Shown here piece after piece: positions 6,126 through 13,585 of a DNA stretch of 20,748 nucleotides. The position numbers and the translations under genes were made by a program. Source of the stretch: a bacterium. GTDB taxonomy: Bacteria > Patescibacteriota > Saccharimonadia > Saccharimonadales > UBA4665. The notes under the pieces were generated by a model. That model had not been told where the DNA came from. It did not search any database and saw only the letters and a program-made list of their open reading frames with translations. Within the stretch, counting starts at the first letter, position 1. The number at the start of each line of letters is the position of its first letter. The stretch spans positions 1 through 20,748 of the forward strand of contig JAJZWH010000008.1 of the NCBI GenBank assembly GCA_021846765.1, given 5' to 3'.

Positions 6126-6692
6126 TTAAAATTGAACATTGACTGGTTGCTCAGCTTGGGCTTCCTGGGCTGCATCTAATTCAAAGTATTCTTTATCCTT
6201 TTTATATCCAAGCATGTTAGCGTAAAGCTTAGTTGGAAAAGTTTTACGGCGAGTATTGAAGTCTCTAACCATTGAGTTATAAAAACGTCTTGATGCTTGA
6301 ATTTTATCTTCAGTATCTATTAATTCAGCTTGAAGCTCTTGGAAGTTTTGAGTAGCTTGTAGTTGTGGATAGTTTTCAGCGACTGCAAATAAACTTTTCA
6401 ATGTAGAACTAAACTGATTTTCAGCTTGGGCTGTTTGAGCCACTCCATTAGAATTCATTGCTTTAGTTCGGGCATCAGTAACATCTTCGAAAACAGTTTT
6501 TTCATGAGCTGCATAACCCTTAACCGTATTAACTAGGTTAGGAATTAAGTCATATCGCCTTTTCAATTGAACAGTTATATCGCTCCAGGCCTCTTCAGTC
6601 TGCTGATTTAGTTTAACTAAACCATTATAGTTACTAAATACAATAAACAAACCTATTAAAACAAGAACAACAACTATGATAACTATGACCAT
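6126..6692 (-). CDS. lemA: LemA family membrane protein
   Basis: LemA proteins have one N-terminal membrane helix and an alpha-helical bundle. Their function is poorly defined, but they often accompany HtpX. Here a helix (about residues 1-22, MVIVIIVVVLVLIGLFIVF) is followed by the highly typical YNGLVKLNQQTEEAWSDI and QLKRRYDLIPNLVNTVKGY, and later by NFQELQAELIDTEDKIQ and RRFYN. A TTG at 6737 could extend the protein by 15 residues. I prefer the ATG at 6692 because it starts directly at the helix, though neither start has a well-placed ribosome binding site. It is the first gene of the operon and diverges from the carboxypeptidase gene. Confidence 0.92.
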   Translation of the reverse strand: MVIVIIVVVLVLIGLFIVFSNYNGLVKLNQQTEEAWSDITVQLKRRYDLIPNLVNTVKGYAAHEKTVFEDVTDARTKAMNSNGVAQTAQAENQFSSTLKSLFAVAENYPQLQATQNFQELQAELIDTEDKIQASRRFYNSMVRDFNTRRKTFPTKLYANMLGYKKDKEYFELDAAQEAQAEQPVNVQF

Positions 6693-6756
6693 ATATTTTT
6701 TATTAAAACTCCCTTTTACGTTAATATAAGTATACAACAGTAGCCACTAATTCATG

Positions 6757-6763
6757 TATTATA
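6757..6763. promoter_or_regulatory. overlapping divergent -10 boxes (lemA operon / carboxypeptidase)
   Basis: On the plus strand TATTAT (6757-6762) ends 7 bases before the carboxypeptidase ATG. On the minus strand the same bases read TATAAT (6758-6763), a perfect -10 for the lemA operon. Neither has a convincing -35. The two polymerases could not occupy this box together, so the two units may be mutually exclusive. Confidence 0.4.
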
Positions 6764-6769
6764 AGATTA

Positions 6770-7999
6770 ATGCCCAATAAGAATCCAAAACGCACCAAAC
6801 CTCAGGTAATTAGTGCCATAGTAATTATTTTAATCATTGTAGTTTATGTTGGACTATCGTTAACCTTGCCAATTAAAGCATTGGTTGCCAATCAAGCTAA
6901 TTCGACCCTACAGATTACTACGCCTGCTAGTAACTTACCTTGGCCTTCTTCTGGTGAAGCAGCAGTTGGTTTTGGCAACGGGATAGTCACCCAATCTCAT
7001 GGTCTACAAAAACCATTACCTATGGCTAGTACTGCTAAATTAATTACCGCCTTAGCAGTACTCAAAAAATATCCATTAAGCATCAACCAGCAAGGACCAA
7101 TGATTACTTTGGGTCCAACCGACTACCAAATCTATACTAATTATATAGCTGGGCAAGGATCAGTAGTACCGGTATATAGTGGCGAGCAATTGACTGAATA
7201 CCAAATGCTGGAAGCTATGCTAGTGCCTTCAGGAGACAATATTGCTGATTCATTGGCTCGGTGGGCCTATGGTTCAGTCAGCAAATATGATAGTTTTGCT
7301 AATAACTATGTTAAACAGCTAGGTCTAGATAGTACTCACATAGGAGGTGATGCCAGTGGCTATTCTCCAGCTTCTACAACCACTGCAGACAATTTAGTTA
7401 AACTGGGTGGAATAGTTATGCAAAATCCAGTATTAGCCCAAATAGTTGGTATGAAATCAGTTGATGTCCCAAACGTTGGAGTGATGCAAAATTATGACAA
7501 TATTATAGGAACGGCGGGAATTATTGGCATCAAAACCGGCAATTCTAACCAAGCAGGAGGAGTATTCTTAGGCGCAGCCAAAACGCAAGTCAATCATCAA
7601 AGTGTAACTGTTTTTACGGCAATTATGGATGTACCTGGTTTAACCCAAGCTTTAACAGATACCGTTCCACTAATGATTTCATTGGAAAACAGTTTTGCTC
7701 AAACCATATTAATTAGTAAAGGAGAAATATTGGGCGAATTTAAACAACCCTGGGGAGGTAATGTCCAAATTGCTGCTCAAAACAACCTAGTAGTAGACGC
7801 ACTGCAAGGTCAATCAGTAACCGTTAAACTCCACTTAAATCCGTTGAAAATACCAACCAATAAACAATCCTTAATTGGTAGCATATCAACGCCAGCCAAT
7901 CAATTCAACGCCAGCCAATCTCAACCAGTCATTACTCTAGAATCTACTTCTCAACCCAGTTGGCAATGGAGATTACTCCACCCTAGTAAAATATTTTGA
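6770..7999 (+). CDS. D-alanyl-D-alanine carboxypeptidase-like serine peptidase (S11, PBP5-type)
   Basis: Would trim the terminal D-Ala of peptidoglycan stem peptides. The 409 residues comprise a short basic N-terminus, one membrane helix (about 13-33) that either anchors the protein or acts as an uncleaved signal, and the penicillin-binding fold. Active-site motifs are in order: SxxK as Ser87-Thr-Ala-Lys90, the second motif as Ser154-Gly-Asp156 (Asp where PBP5 has Asn), and KTG as Lys255-Thr-Gly257. A C-terminal beta-rich domain (about 305-395) resembles the PBP5 C-terminal domain. Unlike PBP5 there is no evident C-terminal amphipathic membrane helix, which fits N-terminal anchoring. It is monocistronic on the plus strand, with a -10 box 7 bases before the ATG. 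Confidence 0.9.
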   Translation: MPNKNPKRTKPQVISAIVIILIIVVYVGLSLTLPIKALVANQANSTLQITTPASNLPWPSSGEAAVGFGNGIVTQSHGLQKPLPMASTAKLITALAVLKKYPLSINQQGPMITLGPTDYQIYTNYIAGQGSVVPVYSGEQLTEYQMLEAMLVPSGDNIADSLARWAYGSVSKYDSFANNYVKQLGLDSTHIGGDASGYSPASTTTADNLVKLGGIVMQNPVLAQIVGMKSVDVPNVGVMQNYDNIIGTAGIIGIKTGNSNQAGGVFLGAAKTQVNHQSVTVFTAIMDVPGLTQALTDTVPLMISLENSFAQTILISKGEILGEFKQPWGGNVQIAAQNNLVVDALQGQSVTVKLHLNPLKIPTNKQSLIGSISTPANQFNASQSQPVITLESTSQPSWQWRLLHPSKIF

Positions 8000-8077
8000 G
8001 CAAATAAGCCATCCCTTAAATAATCAAAATAATATTTAGGTAAAATTAAGAATATAAAATAGTTTTGAATTATTTTC

Positions 8078-8154
8078 TGGTGGGCGCTGAGGGACTCGAA
8101 CCCCCGACCCCCTCGGTGTAAACGAGGTGCTCTAGCCAACTGAGCTAAGCGCCC
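8078..8154 (-). tRNA. tRNA-Val (anticodon TAC)
   Basis: 77 nt with encoded CCA. The acceptor is GGGCGCT/AGCGCCC, the anticodon stem CCTCG/CGAGG with loop TTTACAC, the D-loop AGTTGGCTA and the T-loop TTCGAGT. It stands alone between the convergent carboxypeptidase gene and the end of the decarboxylase gene. Confidence 0.95.
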
Positions 8155-8169
8155 TAAAACAACGCTAAA

Positions 8170-8198
8170 ATTGTACCAGAATATCTTAAGTTTCTAAA
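8170..8198 (-). promoter_or_regulatory. promoter of tRNA-Val
   Basis: TTTAGA (8193-8198), 17-bp spacer, TACAAT (8170-8175) preceded by TGG, which gives an extended -10. It lies 15 bases before the tRNA 5' end. Confidence 0.5.
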
Positions 8199-8217
8199 AT
8201 AATAAGTCTATTATGGC

Positions 8218-9609
8218 TTAATGATGAAATGATTGATGATGATCTTGACGACTATTCTTAGAAGATATTTGCAATGAATTGAGTTGACGTTTAATGCTCT
8301 CGATCAAAAGATCAGCCATATCTCGACTAAAATTTTCTTTAATAACAATACGCATCACCACCGTGTTTTGTAGATTATTAGCCATAGTATATACAGGAAC
8401 TTGCCAACCTTCACTCCTCAATTTTTCCCCTAAATCATAAAGAGAAAACGAATTTTGTCTGTCCTTGGATAGCCTAAAAGCAAAAACCGGTAACTCTTCA
8501 CCTCTACTTAAAAGCTCAAAATAACCTAAAGATTCAATTTTATTAGATAAATATACAGCTGTATCATGACAATGGTTAATAATCCGACGATATCCTCTGC
8601 TGCCTAATCTTAAGAAATTATAATATTGAGCTATAACGCCGTTTCCAGGTCTTGAAAAATTTAAAGCAAAAGTAGGCATATTACCACCTAAATAATTAAC
8701 ATTAAAGATTAACTCTTTAGGTAAATCATCGGGATGACGCCATACTATCCAACCTACACCAGGATAAACCATACCGTATTTATGACCAGAAGTATTGATA
8801 GATTTAACTCTTATTAGTCTAAAGTCCCATAATAACTCTGGCTGAATAAAAGGGGCAACAAATCCACCACTAGCCGCATCTACATGAATCGGTATATCTA
8901 AACTTTTATCGACTTGCAACTGATCTAATGCCTGGCTAATTTCTTTAATAGGTTCGTAACTACCATCTAAGGTGCTGCCCAAAATGCCCACTAGGCCAAT
9001 GGTATTATCATCACAAGCTTGAGCCGCCAACAGTGGATCAAGATGATATCTTCCCTCTTCTAGGGGAATATACCTTGGTTCAACATCCCAATAACGACAA
9101 AACTTATCCCAACAAATTTGTGCGTTAGCACCTAATACGAGATTAGGCTTATCTACAGCCTTACCTTCTGATTGTCTCTTTAAACGCCACCTCCATTTAA
9201 AAGCCAATCCTGCCAACATACAAGCCTCGCTAGAACCGACAGTAGAGGTGCCAATAGCACTACCGCCACTAGGCGCATTCCATAATTTAGCCAGTATATT
9301 AACGCAGCGTTTTTCAATTTCAGCAGTTTGCGGGTATTCATCTTTATCGATCAAGTTTTTTTCAAAAGTTTCTGACATTAATTTAACAGCCTGAGGTTCC
9401 ATCCAAGTAGTCACAAATGTCGCTAGATTCATGTGAGCATTACCGTCTAGTTGAATCTCGTCTTTAATCAACTGATAGGCAACATCAGGAGATAAACTAT
9501 CTATTGGAATATCGTATTTATCTATTGGCTGATTAAGAAACCTAGAGGCATATGTTGGGGTAACAGAATCATCATATTCTGAGTCATTAGGAATAATCTG
9601 CTTATGCAT
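8218..9609 (-). CDS. gadB: glutamate decarboxylase (PLP-dependent, GadB-like)
   Basis: Converts glutamate to GABA and CO2 and consumes a proton, which is the basis of acid resistance in enteric bacteria. The 463 residues align nearly end to end with E. coli GadB. Shared features include LDGNAHMNLATF near 55, TVGSSEACML near 123-132, Asp244 in HVDAASGGF, the PLP lysine Lys277 in NTSGHKYG, and NFSRPGNGVIAQYYNFLRLG. The C-terminus ends QSFHH, comparable to the NSFKHT end of GadB whose His465 closes the active site at neutral pH. That makes a pH-dependent lock plausible. No glutamate/GABA antiporter gene is in the window. The gene is flanked by tRNA-Leu(GAG) upstream and tRNA-Val downstream and has its own promoter. 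Confidence 0.95.
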   Translation of the reverse strand: MHKQIIPNDSEYDDSVTPTYASRFLNQPIDKYDIPIDSLSPDVAYQLIKDEIQLDGNAHMNLATFVTTWMEPQAVKLMSETFEKNLIDKDEYPQTAEIEKRCVNILAKLWNAPSGGSAIGTSTVGSSEACMLAGLAFKWRWRLKRQSEGKAVDKPNLVLGANAQICWDKFCRYWDVEPRYIPLEEGRYHLDPLLAAQACDDNTIGLVGILGSTLDGSYEPIKEISQALDQLQVDKSLDIPIHVDAASGGFVAPFIQPELLWDFRLIRVKSINTSGHKYGMVYPGVGWIVWRHPDDLPKELIFNVNYLGGNMPTFALNFSRPGNGVIAQYYNFLRLGSRGYRRIINHCHDTAVYLSNKIESLGYFELLSRGEELPVFAFRLSKDRQNSFSLYDLGEKLRSEGWQVPVYTMANNLQNTVVMRIVIKENFSRDMADLLIESIKRQLNSLQISSKNSRQDHHQSFHH

Positions 9610-9628
9610 ACTCTAGATTTTACCATGT

Positions 9629-9657
9629 ATACTATTATCTAAGTTCTGTTTTATCAA
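9629..9657 (-). promoter_or_regulatory. candidate promoter of the glutamate decarboxylase gene
   Basis: TTGATA (9652-9657), 17-bp spacer, TAGTAT (9629-9634) on the minus strand. A second -10-like TAAAAT ends 7 bases before the ATG and would give a leaderless mRNA, but no good -35 is spaced for it. Confidence 0.45.
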
Positions 9658-9701
9658 TATATTCTTTTTACAATAACTTCTAGCTAATAAAAAATATATT
9701 T

Positions 9702-9725
9702 AAAAACTTAGCAATTTATTACTAA
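9702..9725 (-). terminator. weak intrinsic terminator after tRNA-Leu(GAG)
   Basis: On the minus strand TTAGTAA pairs with TTGCTAA (7 bp with one U-G, loop TAAA), followed by GTTTTTAAA. It lies about 20 bases after the tRNA 3' end and separates the tRNA from the decarboxylase promoter. Confidence 0.5.
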
Positions 9726-9746
9726 ATACACTGGGTTAAGGAAAAC

Positions 9747-9835
9747 TGGTGCGCGAGAGAGGACTTGAACCTCCACGTCCATCAAAGGACACCAGCACCT
9801 CAAGCTGGCCTGTCTACCGATTCCAGCACTCGCGC
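9747..9835 (-). tRNA. tRNA-Leu (anticodon GAG)
   Basis: 89 nt with encoded CCA and a long class II variable arm (GTCC/GGAC stem). The acceptor is GCGCGAG/CTCGCGC, the anticodon stem CCAGC/GCTGG with loop TTGAGGT, and the T-loop TTCAAGT. Confidence 0.95.
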
Positions 9836-9854
9836 TTAAAGATTATCTTAACTT

Positions 9855-9883
9855 AGCATATGTAACTATTCCTAAAAAATCAA
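9855..9883 (-). promoter_or_regulatory. promoter of tRNA-Leu(GAG)
   Basis: TTGATT (9878-9883), 17-bp spacer, TATGCT (9855-9860) on the minus strand. It sits between the end of the FAD oxidase gene and the tRNA. Confidence 0.45.
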
Positions 9884-9895
9884 CGCAGGAGAATA

Positions 9896-11533
9896 CTAAC
9901 TTAGTGGCAAGTGATCGTATATATGATCGATACTGTACTCATTGCGGACTAAAGGTTTAATCTCGTCAAGACTAACGTTAATTTTAACCCCGGGATTTAG
10001 AGTACCATAAGGATCAAATATAGTTTTAATTTTTTGAAACAATTTATAGACGTCTTCGCTATATAGCTTATCTAGATAAGGGGCTCTTAGGCGACCATCG
10101 TTATATTGGCCAGTAGTCGACCCTCCTAATTCTCTTAATTGTCTATTATATTCCTCTAACATTCGAAACGCTTTTTGTCTATCTCCTACTTGACCTAGAT
10201 TTAAATAAGGCTGAACGTGCAGGTTTCCATCACCCGCATGCCCCCAAATAGCTACCTGAAGATGTTCCTTGGTAAATTGATGATATATAGAATCTATTAG
10301 AGCAGCTAATTTATCGACTGGCACGATACCATCATCTATTAACGGGATTGGGCTTAAATGGCCTTCTATATGTCCAGACAATAATGATGATGCGTCTCTT
10401 AATTTCCAAATTATCTTTTGTTTATCGCTATCTTCCTCGATGACAATACTTTGAGTTAATTTAGACAGAGTTTTTTGAATAATTTTAATTAATTTTTTCT
10501 GTTTATGCTCTTTATCGTTAGCTACCTCAATTAATAGAACGAATTTAGGATATGGGGGAGCAATAACATCTTTCAAATAATTAGCATTGATCGATGAAAC
10601 ATAAGCTAATAAATTAGCGTCAACTAACTCTATAGCATTGGGTAACTCCTTTAAATCTCTTAGGCTAAGTACTGCTGATTGGACATCTTGGATACTCTCA
10701 AGATAAGCAACAACTAATGTCGTATCATTGGGTACGATATCGCTATCTAGGGTTATTTCTGTAATCAACCCTAATGTCCCCTGACTACCAACAAATAATG
10801 GAGTTAAATCAAAAGATCCATCATTTTGCTTGATATCTACCAAATCATATCCCGCAACATTCTTAGTGACGTTAATAATACTTTTACCGATTATTTCTTT
10901 ATTTTCTTCAAGTAAAGTATCGACTGAACGATAAATTTCTCCCTCAAATGTAGTTAATCCGAGTTTACGATTAAGTTCTTTTTTGGTTAATTTACCAGTT
11001 TCAATAACTTCTCCATTCGCTAAAACAACTCTTAGTCCTCGAACATAATTGCGCATATCTCCGTATTTAAATGAACGCATACTACTAGTATTATTAGCTA
11101 CTGCACCGCCAACTGTAGAGTATTCTAAGCTAGCTGGAGCTGGTGGCAAAAAACGACCATAACCTAAAAGTAATTGTTGTAATTTACCGAAGTTAAGTCC
11201 AGCTTCGACAACAACAATTCCTTCTTTAGAGTCAAAATATTGAACATGATTTAAGTGAGCTGGAAAGGCCATCATAATTCCTGAACCAATGGCTGCTCCA
11301 CTCAAATCTGTACCACTACCCCTTGCGGTAATTGATATAATTCTGTTCCTTTCTGCTAACTGCCAAGTGAATCGAGCTGTCTTGCGAACGTCATTTTCAT
11401 TTTTTGGATAAACGATAACACTAGGGGTAAGCGTAAATATACTATTATCAGTAGAAAAATATCTACGGGCAGCGTTGTTAGTCATGACTTCGCCTACCAC
11501 ATGTTCTTGCAAATAATGCGCGACCTTATTCAT
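9896..11533 (-). CDS. FAD-linked oxidase / 2-hydroxyacid dehydrogenase-like (GlcD/DLD family)
   Basis: Member of the vanillyl-alcohol-oxidase flavoprotein superfamily, whose relatives oxidise D-lactate, glycolate or D-2-hydroxyglutarate. The 545 residues have an N-terminal FAD domain with VIVYPKNENDV (39-49), the pyrophosphate loop TARGSGTDLSGAAIGSG (69-85), GGAVANNTSSMRSFKYGD (142-159), and VGSQGTLGLITEI (248-260). The C-terminal cap carries HAGDGNLH (432-439), supplying the two metal-binding histidines, and the end motif FDPYGTLNPG. The usual Glu-His pair in GGxxxGEHxxG is Gln476-Tyr477 here (codons CAA TAT), in GGSTTGQYNDGR. No Fe-S partner domain or subunit is adjacent. Loss of these residues could mean a changed substrate, metal independence or impaired activity. 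Confidence 0.88.
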   Translation of the reverse strand: MNKVAHYLQEHVVGEVMTNNAARRYFSTDNSIFTLTPSVIVYPKNENDVRKTARFTWQLAERNRIISITARGSGTDLSGAAIGSGIMMAFPAHLNHVQYFDSKEGIVVVEAGLNFGKLQQLLLGYGRFLPPAPASLEYSTVGGAVANNTSSMRSFKYGDMRNYVRGLRVVLANGEVIETGKLTKKELNRKLGLTTFEGEIYRSVDTLLEENKEIIGKSIINVTKNVAGYDLVDIKQNDGSFDLTPLFVGSQGTLGLITEITLDSDIVPNDTTLVVAYLESIQDVQSAVLSLRDLKELPNAIELVDANLLAYVSSINANYLKDVIAPPYPKFVLLIEVANDKEHKQKKLIKIIQKTLSKLTQSIVIEEDSDKQKIIWKLRDASSLLSGHIEGHLSPIPLIDDGIVPVDKLAALIDSIYHQFTKEHLQVAIWGHAGDGNLHVQPYLNLGQVGDRQKAFRMLEEYNRQLRELGGSTTGQYNDGRLRAPYLDKLYSEDVYKLFQKIKTIFDPYGTLNPGVKINVSLDEIKPLVRNEYSIDHIYDHLPLS

Positions 11534-11555
11534 AGAATATTTGGTGTATTTCTCC

Positions 11556-11623
11556 CGTTACAATGATAGCTTTAGCATTAGTTTATCTAATACATAGATA
11601 ATACCACAGCTATCATTATAACG
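11556..11623 (-). promoter_or_regulatory. 16-bp inverted repeat with nested hairpin and TATAAT, ahead of the FAD oxidase gene
   Basis: Arms at 11556-11571 and 11608-11623 match over 16 positions with one C/T difference. As minus-strand RNA the stem is continuous, with a single U-G. The loop contains a second perfect hairpin, TTATCTA / TAGATAA (11583-11589 with 11595-11601). On the minus strand one arm contains a perfect TATAAT. The other arm is followed immediately by GGGAG, about 20 bases before the start codon. It could be an operator over the promoter or an mRNA leader structure. Confidence 0.6.
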
Positions 11624-11651
11624 CTTGTCCTAAATAGACCCTAGCAAGCTT

Positions 11652-11737
11652 TGGTACGGATGAGAGGACTTGAACCTCCACGAGCCTAAGCTCACTAACA
11701 CCTGAAGCTAGCGCGTCTACCATTCCGCCACATCCGC
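11652..11737 (-). tRNA. tRNA-Leu (anticodon CAG)
   Basis: 86 nt with encoded CCA and a long variable arm. The anticodon stem is CTAGC/GTTAG with loop TTCAGGT, and the T-loop is TTCAAGT. The acceptor is GCGGATG/CATCCGT, so the first pair is a G1-U72 wobble rather than G-C. It lies between the binding-protein gene and the FAD oxidase leader. Confidence 0.95.
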
Positions 11738-11757
11738 TTAGTTTATAATGTTAGCCT

Positions 11758-11786
11758 ATATTAGAATTTTTAATCCTAAAACTCAA
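11758..11786 (-). promoter_or_regulatory. promoter of tRNA-Leu(CAG)
   Basis: TTGAGT (11781-11786), 17-bp spacer, TAATAT (11758-11763) on the minus strand, just after the binding-protein stop codon. Confidence 0.45.
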
Positions 11787-11790
11787 ATTT

Positions 11791-13566
11791 TTAAGGTTTT
11801 GGATCAGTAACATTAGCGGTCAATATTTCCCAGTTTTGTACGTTATTAAATATATCCTTGGCGGAATTTATTTGATGATCAATTAAACCATGAATATTTT
11901 GTCTGGTAATGTATATAACTCTCGGCTGATAAAGACCAAGGGCTGGGGCATCTTTTTGCCAATCAGCTAAAAAGGGTTGATACTTAATAACTCTCAACGC
12001 TGGATTGAGCCGAGTTCGCCCAGCTTCTAATGCTTGATCAGCATTGGCATTATTGTAATCAGATAAATTAAGTCCTGTCGAACGTGGATCGTATTGAGAG
12101 CTATCCCAATAAACAAAGACGTCTGGATCGACACCTATATCTATACCGTCAAGAGTAGCATTATAATTATGATCTTGCAGAGTAGTAGAATAAGTGATTC
12201 CACTCTCATAAATAGGTTTAACCTTAACTCCTAATAAACGCCATTGAGCGGTTAGTAGACCAACTACTAGATGATTTTCAGAAGTATTGGTTGTGACTAG
12301 ATTAAACGACAGCATTTGCTTATTTTTATATCGATATCCTCCGCTGCCTATTTGCCAACCATCTTGTGTTAGGAGTTGTTTAGCTTGACTAAGCTTATTA
12401 GTAACTTGAGCATATTTTGGATTATAAGCCAATTGACCAATCAACAATGGCTCGTTAACCGGCAAGGTGATATAACTTAAACTATCAATAATTGCTTTAG
12501 GATTGGAGCCCAAAACTAAAGCCCTTCTAACATTTACATCAGCAAGCACACCGCTGTTAGTTTTAAAAAACACATAATTACCTGCTGTTAATAGAATACT
12601 ATGGATTTCTGTAGAAGGCTTATGGCTAATATCTTTAGGAACAGAATCCAAGCCAGCCACAGCTGTTAATTGTCCTGAGTTAAACGCATTAATCAATTGA
12701 TTCTTATTAGCAAAAGCACTAATAATAAATTCTCCTATTTTAGGCTTGCCTAAGGCATAGTCTCTAAAAGGAGCCAGAGCTATTTGTTCATTGGCATTTT
12801 GAGGAGTATTGCCTATTACTTGAATAGCACGCCATTTAAAAGGCCCCGCACCTATCGGATCGTTTACATTAAAAGCGGCTGATCTTAAATCTACTATAGG
12901 TATTTTACTAAGGATATGTTTAGGTATTATTCCTATGGTCAAATTATATGGAAAAGAAGCTAATGGGTTGGGTAATTTAAAAAGAACGGTTAAAGGATTA
13001 GGGGCCGATACTTTAATGTCTTGCCAGCTAGAATAAAAAGGAGATTGAGCATTGATATTTTGAATCGTATCAATGGTATATACTACATCGGCCGAAGTTA
13101 ACGGTTGTCCATCTTGCCATTTTAAATTGGGTCTTAACTTAACAGTATAAGTAGTGCCTTGGCTATTGACACTATAGCCACTGGCTAAACAATCGACTAA
13201 TTGATTCTGGCTATTATAGGTTAATAAACCAGCAAATATTAATTTAGATAAGCTAGTATCTACTATATTGGTAGCATAAATAGGATTAACATTAGTCATA
13301 GTGCCTAAGATACCTTCGCTATAAATTCCACCTGGTACATATTTAATAGTCTGAAAATAGCCTGCTAAACTAGTAGTCTGCCAAACTATAATAATTGTTA
13401 ATAGCAACCACCAAATAAGCCAACCAGCAACAAACCGACGAATCGGAACTAAACGAGTAAAACGAGAAAATAGCAATCTGTCGATAGTTAGCTCTGCTTT
13501 ATGCCAGAAGTTCTGAAATTGCTGATAACGACCAGAGACGACTTTGCCTACTTTTTTGTACTTCAT
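11791..13566 (-). CDS. membrane-anchored peptide-type solute-binding protein (SBP family 5)
   Basis: Family 5 binding proteins capture oligopeptides or similar ligands for ABC importers. In this 591-residue protein a basic cytoplasmic N-terminus (1-45) precedes one membrane helix (about 46-66, rich in Trp/Leu/Ile). The extracellular domain starts with YSEGILGTMTNVNPIYATN and continues through KLRPNLKWQDGQPLTSADVVYT and DPIGAGPFKW, all typical of the family. There is no lipobox cysteine, so anchoring is by the uncleaved helix instead of a lipid. No permease or ATPase gene of an importer is adjacent, so the partner is unknown. It follows secG by 19 bp at the end of the long minus-strand run. 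Confidence 0.9.
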   Translation of the reverse strand: MKYKKVGKVVSGRYQQFQNFWHKAELTIDRLLFSRFTRLVPIRRFVAGWLIWWLLLTIIIVWQTTSLAGYFQTIKYVPGGIYSEGILGTMTNVNPIYATNIVDTSLSKLIFAGLLTYNSQNQLVDCLASGYSVNSQGTTYTVKLRPNLKWQDGQPLTSADVVYTIDTIQNINAQSPFYSSWQDIKVSAPNPLTVLFKLPNPLASFPYNLTIGIIPKHILSKIPIVDLRSAAFNVNDPIGAGPFKWRAIQVIGNTPQNANEQIALAPFRDYALGKPKIGEFIISAFANKNQLINAFNSGQLTAVAGLDSVPKDISHKPSTEIHSILLTAGNYVFFKTNSGVLADVNVRRALVLGSNPKAIIDSLSYITLPVNEPLLIGQLAYNPKYAQVTNKLSQAKQLLTQDGWQIGSGGYRYKNKQMLSFNLVTTNTSENHLVVGLLTAQWRLLGVKVKPIYESGITYSTTLQDHNYNATLDGIDIGVDPDVFVYWDSSQYDPRSTGLNLSDYNNANADQALEAGRTRLNPALRVIKYQPFLADWQKDAPALGLYQPRVIYITRQNIHGLIDHQINSAKDIFNNVQNWEILTANVTDPKP

Positions 13567-13585
13567 GACAATAATAGTTTAGTAG

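Noticed and set aside
7951..8139. Minus-strand open frame of 62 codons beginning MARAPRLHRGGRGFESLSAH
   Set aside because: Its first part is the translation of the tRNA-Val gene and the rest is antisense to the carboxypeptidase end; not a protein gene.
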